NCBI RefSeq assembly: GCF_003070885.1
Contig: NZ_CP028913.1
Coordinates: 2,728,001-2,792,000 of the forward strand
DNA length: 64,000 bases
Direction of reading: 5' to 3'
Source: Agromyces badenianii
GTDB lineage: Bacteria; Actinomycetota; Actinomycetes; Actinomycetales; Microbacteriaceae
The position numbers and the translations under genes are program-made. A model generated the notes under the pieces. The model was not told the DNA's origin and searched no databases. It saw nothing but the letters and a program-made list of their open reading frames with translations. Positions 15,008-24,234 of the stretch are shown piece after piece; the stretch's first letter is position 1, and each line of letters begins with the position of its first letter.

Positions 15008-16417
15008 ATGACCGACGCACTCGTACGCTCGCCGGGGATCACCCGGGTCGTTCCGGCGGCTCGCGCCGCGGCATCCGAACCCCGCTCGTCGGGCGTCGCC
15101 CGCGACCCGAGCGTCGACGCGATCCGCGTGGCACTGCTCGTCGTCGTCTTCGCCCTGCACGCGATGATGGTGGGCGTCAGCGTCGGCGCCGACGGCCCGG
15201 TGCTGCAGAACGCCATCGAGCATCAGGCCTGGTTCGCGCCGGTGAGCTGGGTCGTGCAGATCATGCCGCTGTTCTTCATCGCGGGCGGGTTCTCGAGCTT
15301 CCACCACTGGCGGTCGATGCGGTCGCGAGGAGCGAGCGGCGCCGAGTACGTGCGGGCCCGGCTCGAACGCCTCGTGCGGCCCGCGATCGCCGTCGTGGCC
15401 GTCGTGGCCGGCTCGCTCGTCTGGCTCGCCCCGGCCGGTCTCGCACCCGAACTCGTCGCGACCGCGGGGTTCCGCATCGGCCAGCCGCTGTGGTTCCTCG
15501 GCGTCTACCTCGCGACGTCGGCGCTCGTGCCGCTCATGGTGCGCGCCCACGAGCGAGCCCGCATGCTCACCCCGATCGTGCTGCTCGCGGCAGTCGTCGC
15601 CGTCGATGCGCTGCGCTTCTCGACCGGCATCGAGGCGATCGGCTTCCTGAACCTGCTGCTCGTGTGGCTGCTCGTGCAGCAGCTCGGCTTCCACCTCGCC
15701 GACGGCGGTCTCGACCGGCTCGCGCCCTCCGCGCTGTGGGGCGTCGCCGCGGCATCCCTGACGCTGCTCGCCGTGCTCACGGTCGCCGGCCCGTACTCGG
15801 GCGACATGTACGTGAACCTCAACCCGCCGACCCTCTGCCTGGTCGTACTCGGCGTCGCCCAGCTCGCGCTCTTCCAGCTGGCGCGCCCGCGCATCAGGGC
15901 CTGGGTCGAGCGGGCGGATGCCTCGCGGCTCGTGTCGGCCGTCGGAGAGCGCGCCATGACGATATACCTCTGGCACATGCCGGTGCTCGTCGCCCTCGCG
16001 GGCGGGCTGCTCGTCGCGAACGCCGGCGCCGGCCTCGCGCTGCCCGAGCCGCTGAGCGCCGACTGGTGGGCGACCCGACCGGTGTGGCTGAGCGTGGCCG
16101 CCGCCGCGGTCGTGCCCGTCACCCTGCTGTTCGCACGCTTCGAGCGGGGGCGGGCTCATCGCCCGGTGCCGCATGCGGCCCCCGCTGCGTCGGAGTCGCG
16201 GCCGGCCGCCCGATCGGCGGCGGTCGACGCCGTCTGCGGCGTCGCCGGAATCGCCGTCGTGCTCGTGACCGGGTTCGGCCCGGTGCAGGCCGTGATCGCG
16301 CTGGCCCTGCTCGCGGTCGCGCTGCGCGGCAGCACGACCGTGCGAGCGGCTGCACGGTCGGCGGTGCCCACCCGACCGACGGGGCTTCGTCGAGCACGCA
16401 GCAGGGCGGGAACGTAG
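15008..16417 (+). CDS. Acyltransferase-3 family membrane protein
   Basis: A 469-residue integral membrane acyltransferase of the OafA type, with about ten helices. Family landmarks are the first-helix DPSVDAIRVALLVVVFALHA, the FFIAGGFSS segment and the late RAMTIYLWHMPVLVAL with its conserved His. Proteins of this family O-acetylate surface polysaccharides or lipids. The start chosen is the ATG at 15008 with GGAG before it. A GTG at 14975, 11 codons upstream, sits 6 bases after a -10 and would give a leaderless longer form. The promoter resembles that of the two-component system, so surface modification may be its output. Confidence 0.87.
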   Translation: MTDALVRSPGITRVVPAARAAASEPRSSGVARDPSVDAIRVALLVVVFALHAMMVGVSVGADGPVLQNAIEHQAWFAPVSWVVQIMPLFFIAGGFSSFHHWRSMRSRGASGAEYVRARLERLVRPAIAVVAVVAGSLVWLAPAGLAPELVATAGFRIGQPLWFLGVYLATSALVPLMVRAHERARMLTPIVLLAAVVAVDALRFSTGIEAIGFLNLLLVWLLVQQLGFHLADGGLDRLAPSALWGVAAASLTLLAVLTVAGPYSGDMYVNLNPPTLCLVVLGVAQLALFQLARPRIRAWVERADASRLVSAVGERAMTIYLWHMPVLVALAGGLLVANAGAGLALPEPLSADWWATRPVWLSVAAAAVVPVTLLFARFERGRAHRPVPHAAPAASESRPAARSAAVDAVCGVAGIAVVLVTGFGPVQAVIALALLAVALRGSTTVRAAARSAVPTRPTGLRRARSRAGT

Positions 16418-16420
16418 ACT
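16415..16420 (+). promoter_or_regulatory. -10 hexamer TAGACT upstream of the ParA-like gene
   Basis: TAGACT; a start about 7 bases later would leave a leader of about 140 bases before the TTG codon. No clear -35. Confidence 0.35.
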
Positions 16421-16565
16421 GGTTCGCGGGGGAACGACCGGTGTCGCACACGTGCACGTGCGCCTCGCATGCGCAATCGACGCGAACACCGGGCTCCGTG
16501 CTCACCCGGCGCCCCACCGCCGGCGCACGTGCAGCAACCACGCACACGGACCTGAGGGGAACGAA

Positions 16566-18134
16566 TTGTCCACTTCGATCAACACGCACGACGGTGTCAC
16601 CGTGTTCCTGACCTCCGCCACCGAAGCCGACGTGCACGCCGACGGCGGCGTGGTCGGCATCCAGGCCGCCGACGGCAACGAGCTGCGCGACCGCGTCGTC
16701 GCCTTCGTTCAGGAGCGCGCGCAGCGTCTCGGCATCGAGGCCACGGCTTCGCTCATCGACGATTCCTCGCACTGGACGCTGACGGTGGAGGCCGACGGTC
16801 GGGTGACCGAGGTTCCGACGGGCCTCCTGCCCGATGAAACGGAGCACTCGCGCCCGACCCCGACCGCGCCGATCCCGCTCCTGCTCCCGGCCGCCGGGGT
16901 CGGTTCGACCTCGGTCTCGGTCTCGGCACCGGTTCCTGCGCCGGTCTCGGCCTCTGCCTCGGCCTCGACCTCGGCCTCGGATGCATCGCCGAGCCCGGTC
17001 GCGGCGCCGACGACGATCCCCGCGCCATCCTCGCCCTCCGCTCCAGTCGCCGCATCCGCACCGGCCGCCGCGCCCTCGCGGGCCGCAGCACCATCGCACT
17101 CACCAGCGGCACCGGTGTCGGCTCCGGCAGCAGAGGCGCCCGCGCCGGCCCCGGCCCCGGCTGCGGCTGCGGCTGCGGCTGCGGCTGACCTCAGGCCGCA
17201 CCGTCCCACCGTCGACGACCTGCTCTCGAGCCGCCCCCGGGTGCGCCCGTTGAAGGCGACCACCGGCTGGCAGGGCCGGGTGCGCCGCATGAGCGGCGGC
17301 CTCATCTCGCCGAAGCCGAGCGCAACCGAGCAGACGAAGCACGAGCAGACGAACCGCGTGCAGAAGCGGCTCGACGGCCCGCGCACGATCGTCGTGCTGA
17401 ACCCGAAGGGCGGCGCCCACAAGACCACGAGCACGCTGCTGCTCGCCGCGACGTTCGGCCGGCTCCGCGGCGGCTCGACGCTCGCGTGGGACAACAACGA
17501 GACGCGCGGCACCCTCGGCTGGCGCGCGCAGCACACCCCGCACCACCGCACCGCCGTCGACCTGCTCACCGACCTCGATCGGTTCGAGAACCCCAGCGTC
17601 GCGAGCCTCAGCCAGCTCGACGACTACGTGCGCACGCAGGTCGACGCCCGGTTCGACGTGCTGGCCTCCGATGAGGATGCCGCCGCGACATCCACCATCG
17701 ACGACGCCGCCTTCGACCGGCTGCACCGCACGCTCTCGCGGTACTACCGGCTGCTGATCGTCGACACCGGCAACAACATGCGCGCCTCGAACTGGGTCGC
17801 CGCCGTGGCCGCCGCCGATCAGCTCGTCATCGTCTCGACGGTGCGCGAAGACACCGCCGCGAGCGCCGCCTGGCTGCTCGACGGACTCGCCGAGAAGGGC
17901 TTCGGCGACAAGGTCGACCGCGCCGTCACGATCCTGACGTCCCCTTCTGAGCGTCCCGATCGCGAGCTCGAGCAGCGCCTCACCGACCACTTCGGTGCGC
18001 TGACCGCCGCCGTCACGACGATCCCCTACGACGCCGCCCTCGTCGACGGCGGCACGATCGACTTCGACGCGCTCTCATCCGAGACGCACGACGCGTGGCT
18101 CAAGGCGGCCGCGGTGGTCGCCGACCAGCTCTGA
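16566..18134 (+). CDS. ParA/MinD-like ATPase with Pro/Ala/Ser-rich linker
   Basis: A 522-residue protein. An N-terminal ~95-residue domain (predicted alpha/beta, no known family) is followed by a low-complexity Pro/Ala/Ser linker of about 120 residues, then a deviant-Walker ATPase with NPKGGAHKTTST near residues 279-290, VDTGNNMRASNW as the switch region and IVSTVREDT later. The layout resembles actinobacterial ParA-like proteins with a disordered front, such as EspI of ESX-1, but no secretion genes are nearby. TTG start supported by GAGGGGA seven bases upstream; no ATG or GTG fits better. Partitioning or positioning of an unknown cargo is inference. Confidence 0.85.
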   Translation: MSTSINTHDGVTVFLTSATEADVHADGGVVGIQAADGNELRDRVVAFVQERAQRLGIEATASLIDDSSHWTLTVEADGRVTEVPTGLLPDETEHSRPTPTAPIPLLLPAAGVGSTSVSVSAPVPAPVSASASASTSASDASPSPVAAPTTIPAPSSPSAPVAASAPAAAPSRAAAPSHSPAAPVSAPAAEAPAPAPAPAAAAAAAAADLRPHRPTVDDLLSSRPRVRPLKATTGWQGRVRRMSGGLISPKPSATEQTKHEQTNRVQKRLDGPRTIVVLNPKGGAHKTTSTLLLAATFGRLRGGSTLAWDNNETRGTLGWRAQHTPHHRTAVDLLTDLDRFENPSVASLSQLDDYVRTQVDARFDVLASDEDAAATSTIDDAAFDRLHRTLSRYYRLLIVDTGNNMRASNWVAAVAAADQLVIVSTVREDTAASAAWLLDGLAEKGFGDKVDRAVTILTSPSERPDRELEQRLTDHFGALTAAVTTIPYDAALVDGGTIDFDALSSETHDAWLKAAAVVADQL

Positions 18135-18147
18135 CCGGGAAGCTCTC

Positions 18148-18747
18148 ATGACGACGGAACCGATCACCGTCTCGATCCGGCGCGAGGTCGACCCCGAGCG
18201 CATCTCCGAGGCGACCGCCTGGGTGCAGACGGGCGTGAACCTCGCCAACAAGTACCCGGGCTTCCTCGGCTCGGGCTGGGTGCGCGCCGGTGAGGGCTCG
18301 CAGGTCTGGCACATGCTCTACCGCTTCGCGAGTGAAGAGACGCTCGAGGCGTGGGAGCGTTCGCCCGAACGCACCTGGTGGCTCTCGATGGGCGAGGAAT
18401 TCGTGCGCTCCGAACGCAGCAGGCGGCGCACCGGCATCGAGGGCTGGTTCGACGAGCCGGCGACGGGTTCGGTTCCGGTGACGGATGCCGCGGCATCCGT
18501 CGTGCTCGACGAACTGCCGCCCGCGCCGCCGCGATGGAAGCAGGCCGTGACCATCTGGCTCGGCTTCTTCCCGCTGAATCTCGTGTTCACCCTGCTCGTC
18601 ACCTCGTTCCTGCCCGGCTGGAACGAGCTCGCCGTGGTCTGGAAGGTGCTCGTCACGACGCTCCTGCTCACGCCGATCATGACGTTCTGGGCGTTGCCGT
18701 TCGTCACGCGGATGCTCCGGCGCTGGCTCGCGCCCCGAGCGGGCTGA
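18148..18747 (+). CDS. ABM-domain (antibiotic biosynthesis monooxygenase-like) membrane protein
   Basis: A 199-residue protein. Residues 1-95 form a dimeric alpha/beta-barrel ABM domain with the typical YPGFLGSGWVR and ...WERSPERTWWL segments. The last ~65 residues hold two membrane helices (TIWLGFFPLNLVFTLLVTSF and VLVTTLLLTPIMTFWALPF). This tethered form is common in actinobacteria and its reaction is unknown. It starts 13 bases after the ParA-like gene with GGAAG as the ribosome-binding site, so it is co-transcribed. It converges on the IclR gene. Confidence 0.85.
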   Translation: MTTEPITVSIRREVDPERISEATAWVQTGVNLANKYPGFLGSGWVRAGEGSQVWHMLYRFASEETLEAWERSPERTWWLSMGEEFVRSERSRRRTGIEGWFDEPATGSVPVTDAAASVVLDELPPAPPRWKQAVTIWLGFFPLNLVFTLLVTSFLPGWNELAVVWKVLVTTLLLTPIMTFWALPFVTRMLRRWLAPRAG

Positions 18748-18758
18748 GTCGGGCAGGC

Positions 18759-19607
18759 TCAGCGGATGCCGCGGATGCGGCGCGACAGCGTCGCCGCCGC
18801 CTCTCGCACTCCGGCGACCGCCTGCTCGCGCAACTCGGGTCGCGCGCCATCGGGGAACGTCACGGCGATCGCGGCGGCCGGCCAGCCGAGGTGGTCGACG
18901 ACGGCCGCACCCGCCGAGGCGAGCCCGGGGGTCACCTCGCCGTCTTCATCGGCCCAGCCCCGAGCACGCACCTCGGCGAGCTCGCGTTTCAGGCGACCGT
19001 AGCTCCAGTCCGCGGCCTCCGCGGCACCGCCGCCCGCGGCATCCGCCTCGCCCTGCGGTCGCCGCGACGCGAACGCCGAGCGGTCGGGGTAGAGCGCGCG
19101 CAACTGCGCAGGCGGCAGCGCGGCGAGCATCGCCTGGCCGGTCGCGGTGAGGTGGGCGGGCAGGCGCACGCCGACGTCGGTGACGAGCGATGGCCGCCGC
19201 GGCGCGCGCTCCTCGACGAGGTAGAGCACGTCGCGCCCGTGCAGCACGGCGAGGTGCCCGCTCTCGCCCAGACGATCGACGAGGGCGGCGACGAGGGGCC
19301 GGCCGAGACGGGCGAGCGGCTGCTGGCGCGAGAAGCCGCTCGACAGCTCGAACGCGGCGATGCCGAGCCCGTAGCGGCGCTCCTCGGGCAGGTGCACGAC
19401 GAAGCCACGCTCCTGCATGACGGCGAGCAGGTGGTAGACCGTCGAGCGCGGGAGGCCGAGCGCGTGGGCGATCGTCACGGCGGGCACCGGCCCGCGCTGC
19501 GCCGCGAGGTGGGCGAGGATCGCGAGCGTCTGATCGGCCGCGGGAACCTTCGACACCCCGCGGTCGACTGCGCGCGCTTCGTCGCGCTGCTTGCTCGATT
19601 CCGACAC
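18759..19607 (-). CDS. hutR: IclR-family regulator, probable HutR
   Basis: A 282-residue IclR protein. The N-terminal winged helix (TLAILAHLAAQRGPVPAVTIAHALGLPRSTVYHLLAVMQERG) precedes an effector-binding domain with the ACDLT... region degenerate as LTATGQAMLAALP. Residues 215-225 contain an Ala/Gly-rich insert. Divergent from hutH, with a palindrome in between that fits the HutR box of corynebacteria, so it should control histidine catabolism. GTG start with AGAGGA upstream; a TAGGCT -10 (plus-strand 19640-19645) drives it. Confidence 0.85.
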   Translation of the reverse strand: MSESSKQRDEARAVDRGVSKVPAADQTLAILAHLAAQRGPVPAVTIAHALGLPRSTVYHLLAVMQERGFVVHLPEERRYGLGIAAFELSSGFSRQQPLARLGRPLVAALVDRLGESGHLAVLHGRDVLYLVEERAPRRPSLVTDVGVRLPAHLTATGQAMLAALPPAQLRALYPDRSAFASRRPQGEADAAGGGAAEAADWSYGRLKRELAEVRARGWADEDGEVTPGLASAGAAVVDHLGWPAAAIAVTFPDGARPELREQAVAGVREAAATLSRRIRGIR

Positions 19608-19653
19608 GTTGGGTCCTCTCGACGAGATGGCTCGGCTTCAGCCTACGCCCTCG

Positions 19654-19667
19654 TCTGGGATACCGGA
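19654..19667. promoter_or_regulatory. HutR-like operator TCTGGGATACCGGA
   Basis: 14-bp interrupted palindrome in the hutR-hutH gap. It matches 10 of the 11 fixed positions, though not the weak A/T positions, of the motif I recall for Corynebacterium HutR (TCTGwwATwCCAGA). A second copy, differing at two bases, lies upstream of hutU (45603). Confidence 0.65.
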
Positions 19668-19710
19668 CGGCTGCTGTTCTGGTCGTGTTCCCGCGCGCGC
19701 GAGGGCGGTG

Positions 19711-19716
19711 TGGAAT
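19711..19716 (+). promoter_or_regulatory. -10 hexamer TGGAAT of hutH
   Basis: Ends 7 bases before the hutH ATG, so the transcript probably begins at the start codon. The GGAGG in between is too close to the ATG to serve as a Shine-Dalgarno. Confidence 0.5.
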
Positions 19717-19723
19717 CGGAGGC

Positions 19724-21361
19724 ATGAGCATCGCTCCCGATTCCGTACCCGCCCGCGCCGCGGCATCCGTCACCGTCGGCACCGGCCCGCTCGGCATCGA
19801 CGAGGTCGTCGCGGTCGCGCGCGGCCGGGCGACCGTCGTGCTCGACCCGGCCGCACTCGACGGCGTCGCGGCGAGCCGCGCGGTCATCGAGGGCCTCGCC
19901 GCCGACCCCGAACCGCACTACGGCATCTCGACCGGCTTCGGCGCGCTCGCGACGACCTTCATCGCCGAAGACCGCCGCGCCCAGCTGCAGGCGAGCCTCG
20001 TGCGCTCGCACGCCGCCGGATCGGGCGCCGAGGTCGAGACCGAGGTCGTGCGCGCGCTCATGCTGCTGCGCCTCTCGACGCTCATGACCGGCCGCACGGG
20101 CGTGCGCCGCTCGACCGCCGAGACCTACGCGGCGATCCTGAACGCGGGCATCACGCCGGTGGTGCGCGAGTACGGCTCCCTCGGCTGCTCCGGCGACCTC
20201 GCACCCCTCGCGCACTGCGCGCTCGTCGCGATGGGCGAGGGCAAGGTGCGGGTCGCGGGCCCGTCGAGCGGCACGGGTGGCTCGACCGGCTCGGGTGGCT
20301 CGGGTGGCTCGGGTGCCTCGACCGGCTCGATCACGGATGCCGCGGGCGCCCTCGCCGCCGCCGGCATCACGCCGCTCCGCCTCGCCGAGAAGGAGGGCCT
20401 CGCCCTCATCAACGGCACCGACGGCATGCTCGGCATGCTCGCCCTCGCGATCGACGACCTCCGGATGCTCCTGACCACCGCCGACATCGCCGCCGCCATG
20501 AGCGTCGAGGGGCTCATGGGCACCGACGCCGTCTTCGCCGAGGATCTGCACCGACTGCGTCCGCACGCCGGACAGGCGGCCTCGGCCGCGAACCTGCGGC
20601 GCCTGCTGTCCGGCTCCCCCATCGTCGCGAGCCACCAGGGCCCCGAGTGCACCCGGGTGCAGGATGCCTACTCGCTCCGCTGCGCCCCGCAGGTGCACGG
20701 CGCCGCCCGCGACACGCTCGCGCACGCGGCATCCGTCGCCGATGCCGAGCTCGCGAGCGCGATCGACAATCCCGTGCTGACGCTCGACGGCCGGGTCGAG
20801 TCGAACGGCAACTTCCACGGGGCACCCGTCGGGTACGTGCTCGACTTCCTGGCGATCGCGGTCGCGGATGTCGCGTCGATGAGCGAGCGGCGCACCGACC
20901 GGTTCCTCGACCGAGCGCGCAACCAGGGTCTGCCGCCGTTCCTCGCCCACGAGGTCGGGGTCGATTCGGGCCTGATGATCGCGCAGTACACCGCGGCGGG
21001 CATCGTGAGCGAGCTGAAGCGGCTGGCCGCACCCGCGTCGGTCGACTCGATCCCGTCGTCGGCGATGCAGGAGGACCACGTGTCGATGGGCTGGGCCGCA
21101 GGCCGCAAGCTGCGTCGCGCGATCGACGGACTCGCCCGCGTGCTCGCGATCGAGGTCATGACCGCCGCGCGCGGGCTCGCGCTTCGCGCACCGCTCGCAC
21201 CGGGCGCGGCGACGGGCGCGGTCGTGTCGCTCGTCGCGGAGGCCGGCGCCGTGCCGGGGCCCGACCGCTTCCTCTCGCCCGAGATCGAGGCGATCTCGGC
21301 GCTTGTGGCATCGGGCGACGTGGCCGCACGTGCGAGCGCGGTCACGGGCGCACTCGCCTGA
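19724..21361 (+). CDS. hutH: Histidine ammonia-lyase
   Basis: Removes ammonia from histidine to give urocanate, step 1 of the Hut pathway. 545 residues. The MIO-forming triad is Cys155-Ser-Gly in GSLGCSGDLAPLAH; Cys at the first position instead of Ala is, as far as I recall, usual in actinobacterial HutH. Tyr66 (HYGISTGFG), Asn in ALINGTDGM, Arg in QDAYSLRC and Glu in QEDHVSMG are present. A ~25-residue Gly/Ser/Thr run near 182-207 is a local insertion encoded by imperfect repeats. Probably leaderless; divergent from hutR. Confidence 0.95.
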   Translation: MSIAPDSVPARAAASVTVGTGPLGIDEVVAVARGRATVVLDPAALDGVAASRAVIEGLAADPEPHYGISTGFGALATTFIAEDRRAQLQASLVRSHAAGSGAEVETEVVRALMLLRLSTLMTGRTGVRRSTAETYAAILNAGITPVVREYGSLGCSGDLAPLAHCALVAMGEGKVRVAGPSSGTGGSTGSGGSGGSGASTGSITDAAGALAAAGITPLRLAEKEGLALINGTDGMLGMLALAIDDLRMLLTTADIAAAMSVEGLMGTDAVFAEDLHRLRPHAGQAASAANLRRLLSGSPIVASHQGPECTRVQDAYSLRCAPQVHGAARDTLAHAASVADAELASAIDNPVLTLDGRVESNGNFHGAPVGYVLDFLAIAVADVASMSERRTDRFLDRARNQGLPPFLAHEVGVDSGLMIAQYTAAGIVSELKRLAAPASVDSIPSSAMQEDHVSMGWAAGRKLRRAIDGLARVLAIEVMTAARGLALRAPLAPGAATGAVVSLVAEAGAVPGPDRFLSPEIEAISALVASGDVAARASAVTGALA

Positions 21362-21376
21362 GCGGGTGACACCCGG

Positions 21377-21396
21377 GGCTGAGTCTCAGCTCAGCC
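21377..21396. terminator. Short hairpin between convergent hutH and pstB
   Basis: GGCTGAG / CTCAGCC stem with 6-base loop, overlapping the pstB stop codon; could end transcription from both sides. Confidence 0.4.
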
Positions 21397-22311
21397 GAAC
21401 CGCCCATTGACGTAATCGAAGGTGCGCGGGTCGATCGGGTCGGCGAACATCGCCTCCGTGTCGCCGTGCTCGACGATCGCACCGGGCGTGCCGTGCGAGG
21501 CGAGGAAGAACGCGCACTGCTGCGAGACACGCTGCGCCTGCTGCATGTTGTGCGTGACGATCACGATCGTGACGTCGTGCACGAGCTCGAGCATCGTCTC
21601 CTCGATCACCCGCGTCGACGTGGGGTCGAGCGCCGAGCACGGTTCGTCCATGAGCAGCACGCGCGGTTTCACCGCGAGGGAGCGGGCGATGCAGAGGCGC
21701 TGCTGCTGGCCGCCCGAGAGTCCGCCGCCGGGCGCGCGCAGGCGGTCCTTGAGCTCCCGCCAGAGACCCGCCTTGGTGAGGCAGGTCTCGACGAGGTGGT
21801 CCTTCTCGTCGCGCGAGGCTCGGATGCCCGTCAGGGTGAGCCCGGCGAGCACGTTGTCGTAGATCGACATCGCCGGGAACGGGTTGGGCTTCTGGAAGAC
21901 CATGCCGATGTGCTTGCGAGCGTCGACGAGGCGCCGGCCCGTGTCGTAGATGTCGTCGCCGTCGAGCAGGACCTCGCCGGCGAGACTCGCCGAGGGCACG
22001 AGCTCGTGCATGCGGTTGAGGATGCGCAGGAAGGTGGACTTGCCGCATCCCGACGGCCCGATGAGCGAGGTGACCACACCGGCGGGCATCGTGAGCGAGA
22101 CGCGGTCGAGCACCTGGTGATCGCCGAACCAGGCGGAGATGTCGCGCGCGTCGAGGGTTGCGAGGGGCGCGGGGGGCTCGTCGGCCGGCGCCGGCGCGGT
22201 GGCGGTCGCGTTCCGCATCCCGGGCAGGCGCAGCGAAGGCAGCAGGCTGCCCCGGCCTCGCGCCCGGCTCTCGGGCAGCACCTCGACGATGGTGGTGGTG
22301 TTTTCGGACAT
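21391..22311 (-). CDS. pstB: PstB-type phosphate ABC transporter ATPase
   Basis: A 306-residue ATPase. After a ~48-residue non-conserved front it has Walker [10 protein letters not shown], the Q-loop VFQKPNPFP typical of PstB, the signature LSGGQQQR, Walker [17 protein letters not shown] and switch His VTHNM. It should energise the PstC/PstA channel encoded 10 kb upstream on the same strand, since no other permease is near. Last gene of the long minus-strand cluster, 26 bases after the sortase-fold gene. Confidence 0.9.
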   Translation of the reverse strand: MSENTTTIVEVLPESRARGRGSLLPSLRLPGMRNATATAPAPADEPPAPLATLDARDISAWFGDHQVLDRVSLTMPAGVVTSLIGPSGCGKSTFLRILNRMHELVPSASLAGEVLLDGDDIYDTGRRLVDARKHIGMVFQKPNPFPAMSIYDNVLAGLTLTGIRASRDEKDHLVETCLTKAGLWRELKDRLRAPGGGLSGGQQQRLCIARSLAVKPRVLLMDEPCSALDPTSTRVIEETMLELVHDVTIVIVTHNMQQAQRVSQQCAFFLASHGTPGAIVEHGDTEAMFADPIDPRTFDYVNGRFG

Positions 22312-22337
22312 GGTTCCGGCTTTCGAATCGGGCGGGA

Positions 22338-23348
22338 TCAGAGGAGGTTCGGGAGCAGGCGGGCCACCTGATCGGCGACGAAGAGACCGGCGAGGAGGAC
22401 GACCGGGACGAATACGATCCAGGTCTTCTGCGCGCCGATCCGGCGGAATGCCCAGACTGCCGCGACTTCGACGACGATGAGGAGCTGCAGTGCGAACACC
22501 AAGGCCCAGACCGTCGTGGTGTCGGTTGCGAGGGCGGTGTCCTCCCTCGGCAGCGTCAGGCTCGAGGTCTGCCGGGCCCCTGCCGGTTGCACCTCCGAGG
22601 TGAGCTTCGCGTCGACGTAGGCGATGCCGCCCGGCACGAACGCGGCGCCGCGCGCGGTCTGCAGGATCAGCCGGCTCTCGCCGCGCTTGGGCGCAGGCGG
22701 CGTCGGATCGCCGGCGTACCGGAGCCCGATCACCTCGAACTTCTGCAGGCCCTGGCCGGTGCGAACGGTGAACTTCTCACCCGGGGCCAGTCGCTGGATG
22801 CCCGAGAACGGGCCGCCGTACGCTGCGTTCCGGCCCATGATGACGCTGACCCCCGCCTGACCGGGCAGCGCCGTGTCGCGACGATGCCCCGGGCCCGCCG
22901 TCAGCTGCGCCGACGAGGTGCCCTCGACGACGAACTCCCGGAGGTCGAGGCTCGGGATGTCGAGCAGGGCGACGGGCACGCCGTCGGCGAGCAGCACGTC
23001 GTCGAAGTCGCCCTCACTCACCGGCGCGGTGCCCGCCTCGAGTGCGGCTCGGAACGTGTCCGACAATCGCTGCTGCGCGGCGAAGTGCTGAACATGGCCG
23101 AACAGCATCAGGTTGAGCACGAACATCAGCGCCAGCGCGGCGAGCATCGCCGAGGCGCTGCGGGCCAACGCCTGCGCGGGACTGAGCGGGGCGTAGACGA
23201 CCGGTGCCCGCGGCGGACGCTTGGGCGGTTTGGGCGGCCTCGGGAGCTTCGGCGGCCTCGGCGGGCGAAGCCGACGTGCAGATGGCGCGGCGGTGGCGTC
23301 GCCGACCGTGTCGGCGCTGTCGTACTCCTCGAGCTCGGTGGTCGTCAC
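22338..23348 (-). CDS. Class-E-sortase-fold membrane protein lacking catalytic residues
   Basis: A 336-residue protein: Pro/Arg/Lys-rich cytoplasmic front (25-50), a membrane helix (63-85), a sortase fold (125-250) and two C-terminal helices. The fold aligns with class E sortases through VEGT, the GH..DTALPG turn and the YGGPF...L.PGEKF.V.TG stretch. The catalytic His position (AGHR in SrtE) is GRN at 172-174, and the Cys position (LTTC) is LILQTA with Ala232; the usual catalytic Arg is not seen. Transpeptidation is therefore unlikely and a structural or substrate-holding role is inferred. GTG start overlaps the upstream stop (GTGA). Confidence 0.8.
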   Translation of the reverse strand: MTTTELEEYDSADTVGDATAAPSARRLRPPRPPKLPRPPKPPKRPPRAPVVYAPLSPAQALARSASAMLAALALMFVLNLMLFGHVQHFAAQQRLSDTFRAALEAGTAPVSEGDFDDVLLADGVPVALLDIPSLDLREFVVEGTSSAQLTAGPGHRRDTALPGQAGVSVIMGRNAAYGGPFSGIQRLAPGEKFTVRTGQGLQKFEVIGLRYAGDPTPPAPKRGESRLILQTARGAAFVPGGIAYVDAKLTSEVQPAGARQTSSLTLPREDTALATDTTTVWALVFALQLLIVVEVAAVWAFRRIGAQKTWIVFVPVVLLAGLFVADQVARLLPNLL

Positions 23349-24169
23349 GCGGTCTCCCCGGCGACGATCGGCAGCTCGGCCCGCCGCAGGAAGTGCCGCA
23401 CGGCGGCCGCCCCGAGGAGCGCCGCGGCGGTCACGCCGATGAGCCACGGCGGCGCGAAGACGAAGGCGTCGCGGGTGACCGGGGTGAGCTCGGTTCCGTC
23501 GACCACCTTCGGCGGAGTGAGGCGCGCGTGTGCGGAGATGAGCGTCCACTGGCCCACCCCGGGCACGTCGGCGCTGATCGTGCGCCGCTCACCGGGCTTG
23601 AGATTCACGACGCGCACGTCGTCGACCTGGCCGATCCGGTTACCGAACGGCCCCTCCATCCAGAAGTCGGCCCGCATCGTGATGGCGGAGTCCGAGACGT
23701 TCCGAACGGTGAACCAGAGCTGCAGGTCGCCGCCGAAGGGGTTGGGTGATGGCGAGTACCCGCTGCTCAGGCCGCCGAGGTAGAGCACGCCGCCGAGCTC
23801 GAATTCATCGGGTCCGGGGGGCAGGTCGACGACCGGTTCGACGGATGCCCCTGGGGCGACGCTCCCCGGGCCGCGCGTGCTCGGCGATCCACTCCCGCCC
23901 GAGCTCCCGACCGGGGTACTGCCACTCGGGCGGCTGACCGGAGGGGCGCTCGGACCGCAGCTCGGCACCGGCGTGGGTGCCGCCGTCGACGTGGGCTCGG
24001 GCTTCGGCGGTGGGCCCAGGACCGTCGCCGAGAGCTCGATGCCGCGCACGTTCGGCGGCTCGGGGCACGTGAGCGCGCTCCGCACCTCGTCACCGGCTGC
24101 GTGCGCGGCCGCGACCCCGCCGCCCAGCAGCATCGTCGCGAGCGCGGCAGCCGCGACACCGCGTGTCAC
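23345..24169 (-). CDS. Exported, C-terminally anchored DUF916-like protein
   Basis: A 274-residue protein with signal peptide (MTRGVAAAALATMLLGGGVAAAHA), a Pro/Thr/Ser/Gly-rich linker with two Cys, a beta-sandwich domain containing PFGGDLQLWFTVRNVSDSA and VPGVGQWTLISAHARLTPP, one membrane helix and a short basic tail. The NPF..(D/L)..FTVRN... and VPGVGQW segments recur in the next gene, so the two are paralogues. The GTG at 24169 (GGGAG upstream) is preferred; a GTG at 24229 would lengthen the signal peptide. Overlaps the sortase-fold gene by 4 bases. Function unknown. Confidence 0.75.
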   Translation of the reverse strand: MTRGVAAAALATMLLGGGVAAAHAAGDEVRSALTCPEPPNVRGIELSATVLGPPPKPEPTSTAAPTPVPSCGPSAPPVSRPSGSTPVGSSGGSGSPSTRGPGSVAPGASVEPVVDLPPGPDEFELGGVLYLGGLSSGYSPSPNPFGGDLQLWFTVRNVSDSAITMRADFWMEGPFGNRIGQVDDVRVVNLKPGERRTISADVPGVGQWTLISAHARLTPPKVVDGTELTPVTRDAFVFAPPWLIGVTAAALLGAAAVRHFLRRAELPIVAGETA

Positions 24170-24234
24170 CGAGACTCCCAGTGCACCCGCCCCCGCGACC
24201 CGCCCTCGGCCGCTGCGATCCCGACCCACGGCGC

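Noticed and set aside
13646..16489. A 947-codon minus-strand frame across the two-component system and acyltransferase
   Set aside because: High-GC shadow frame rich in Arg/His/Gly with no domains; the plus-strand genes have clear motifs and ribosome-binding sites.
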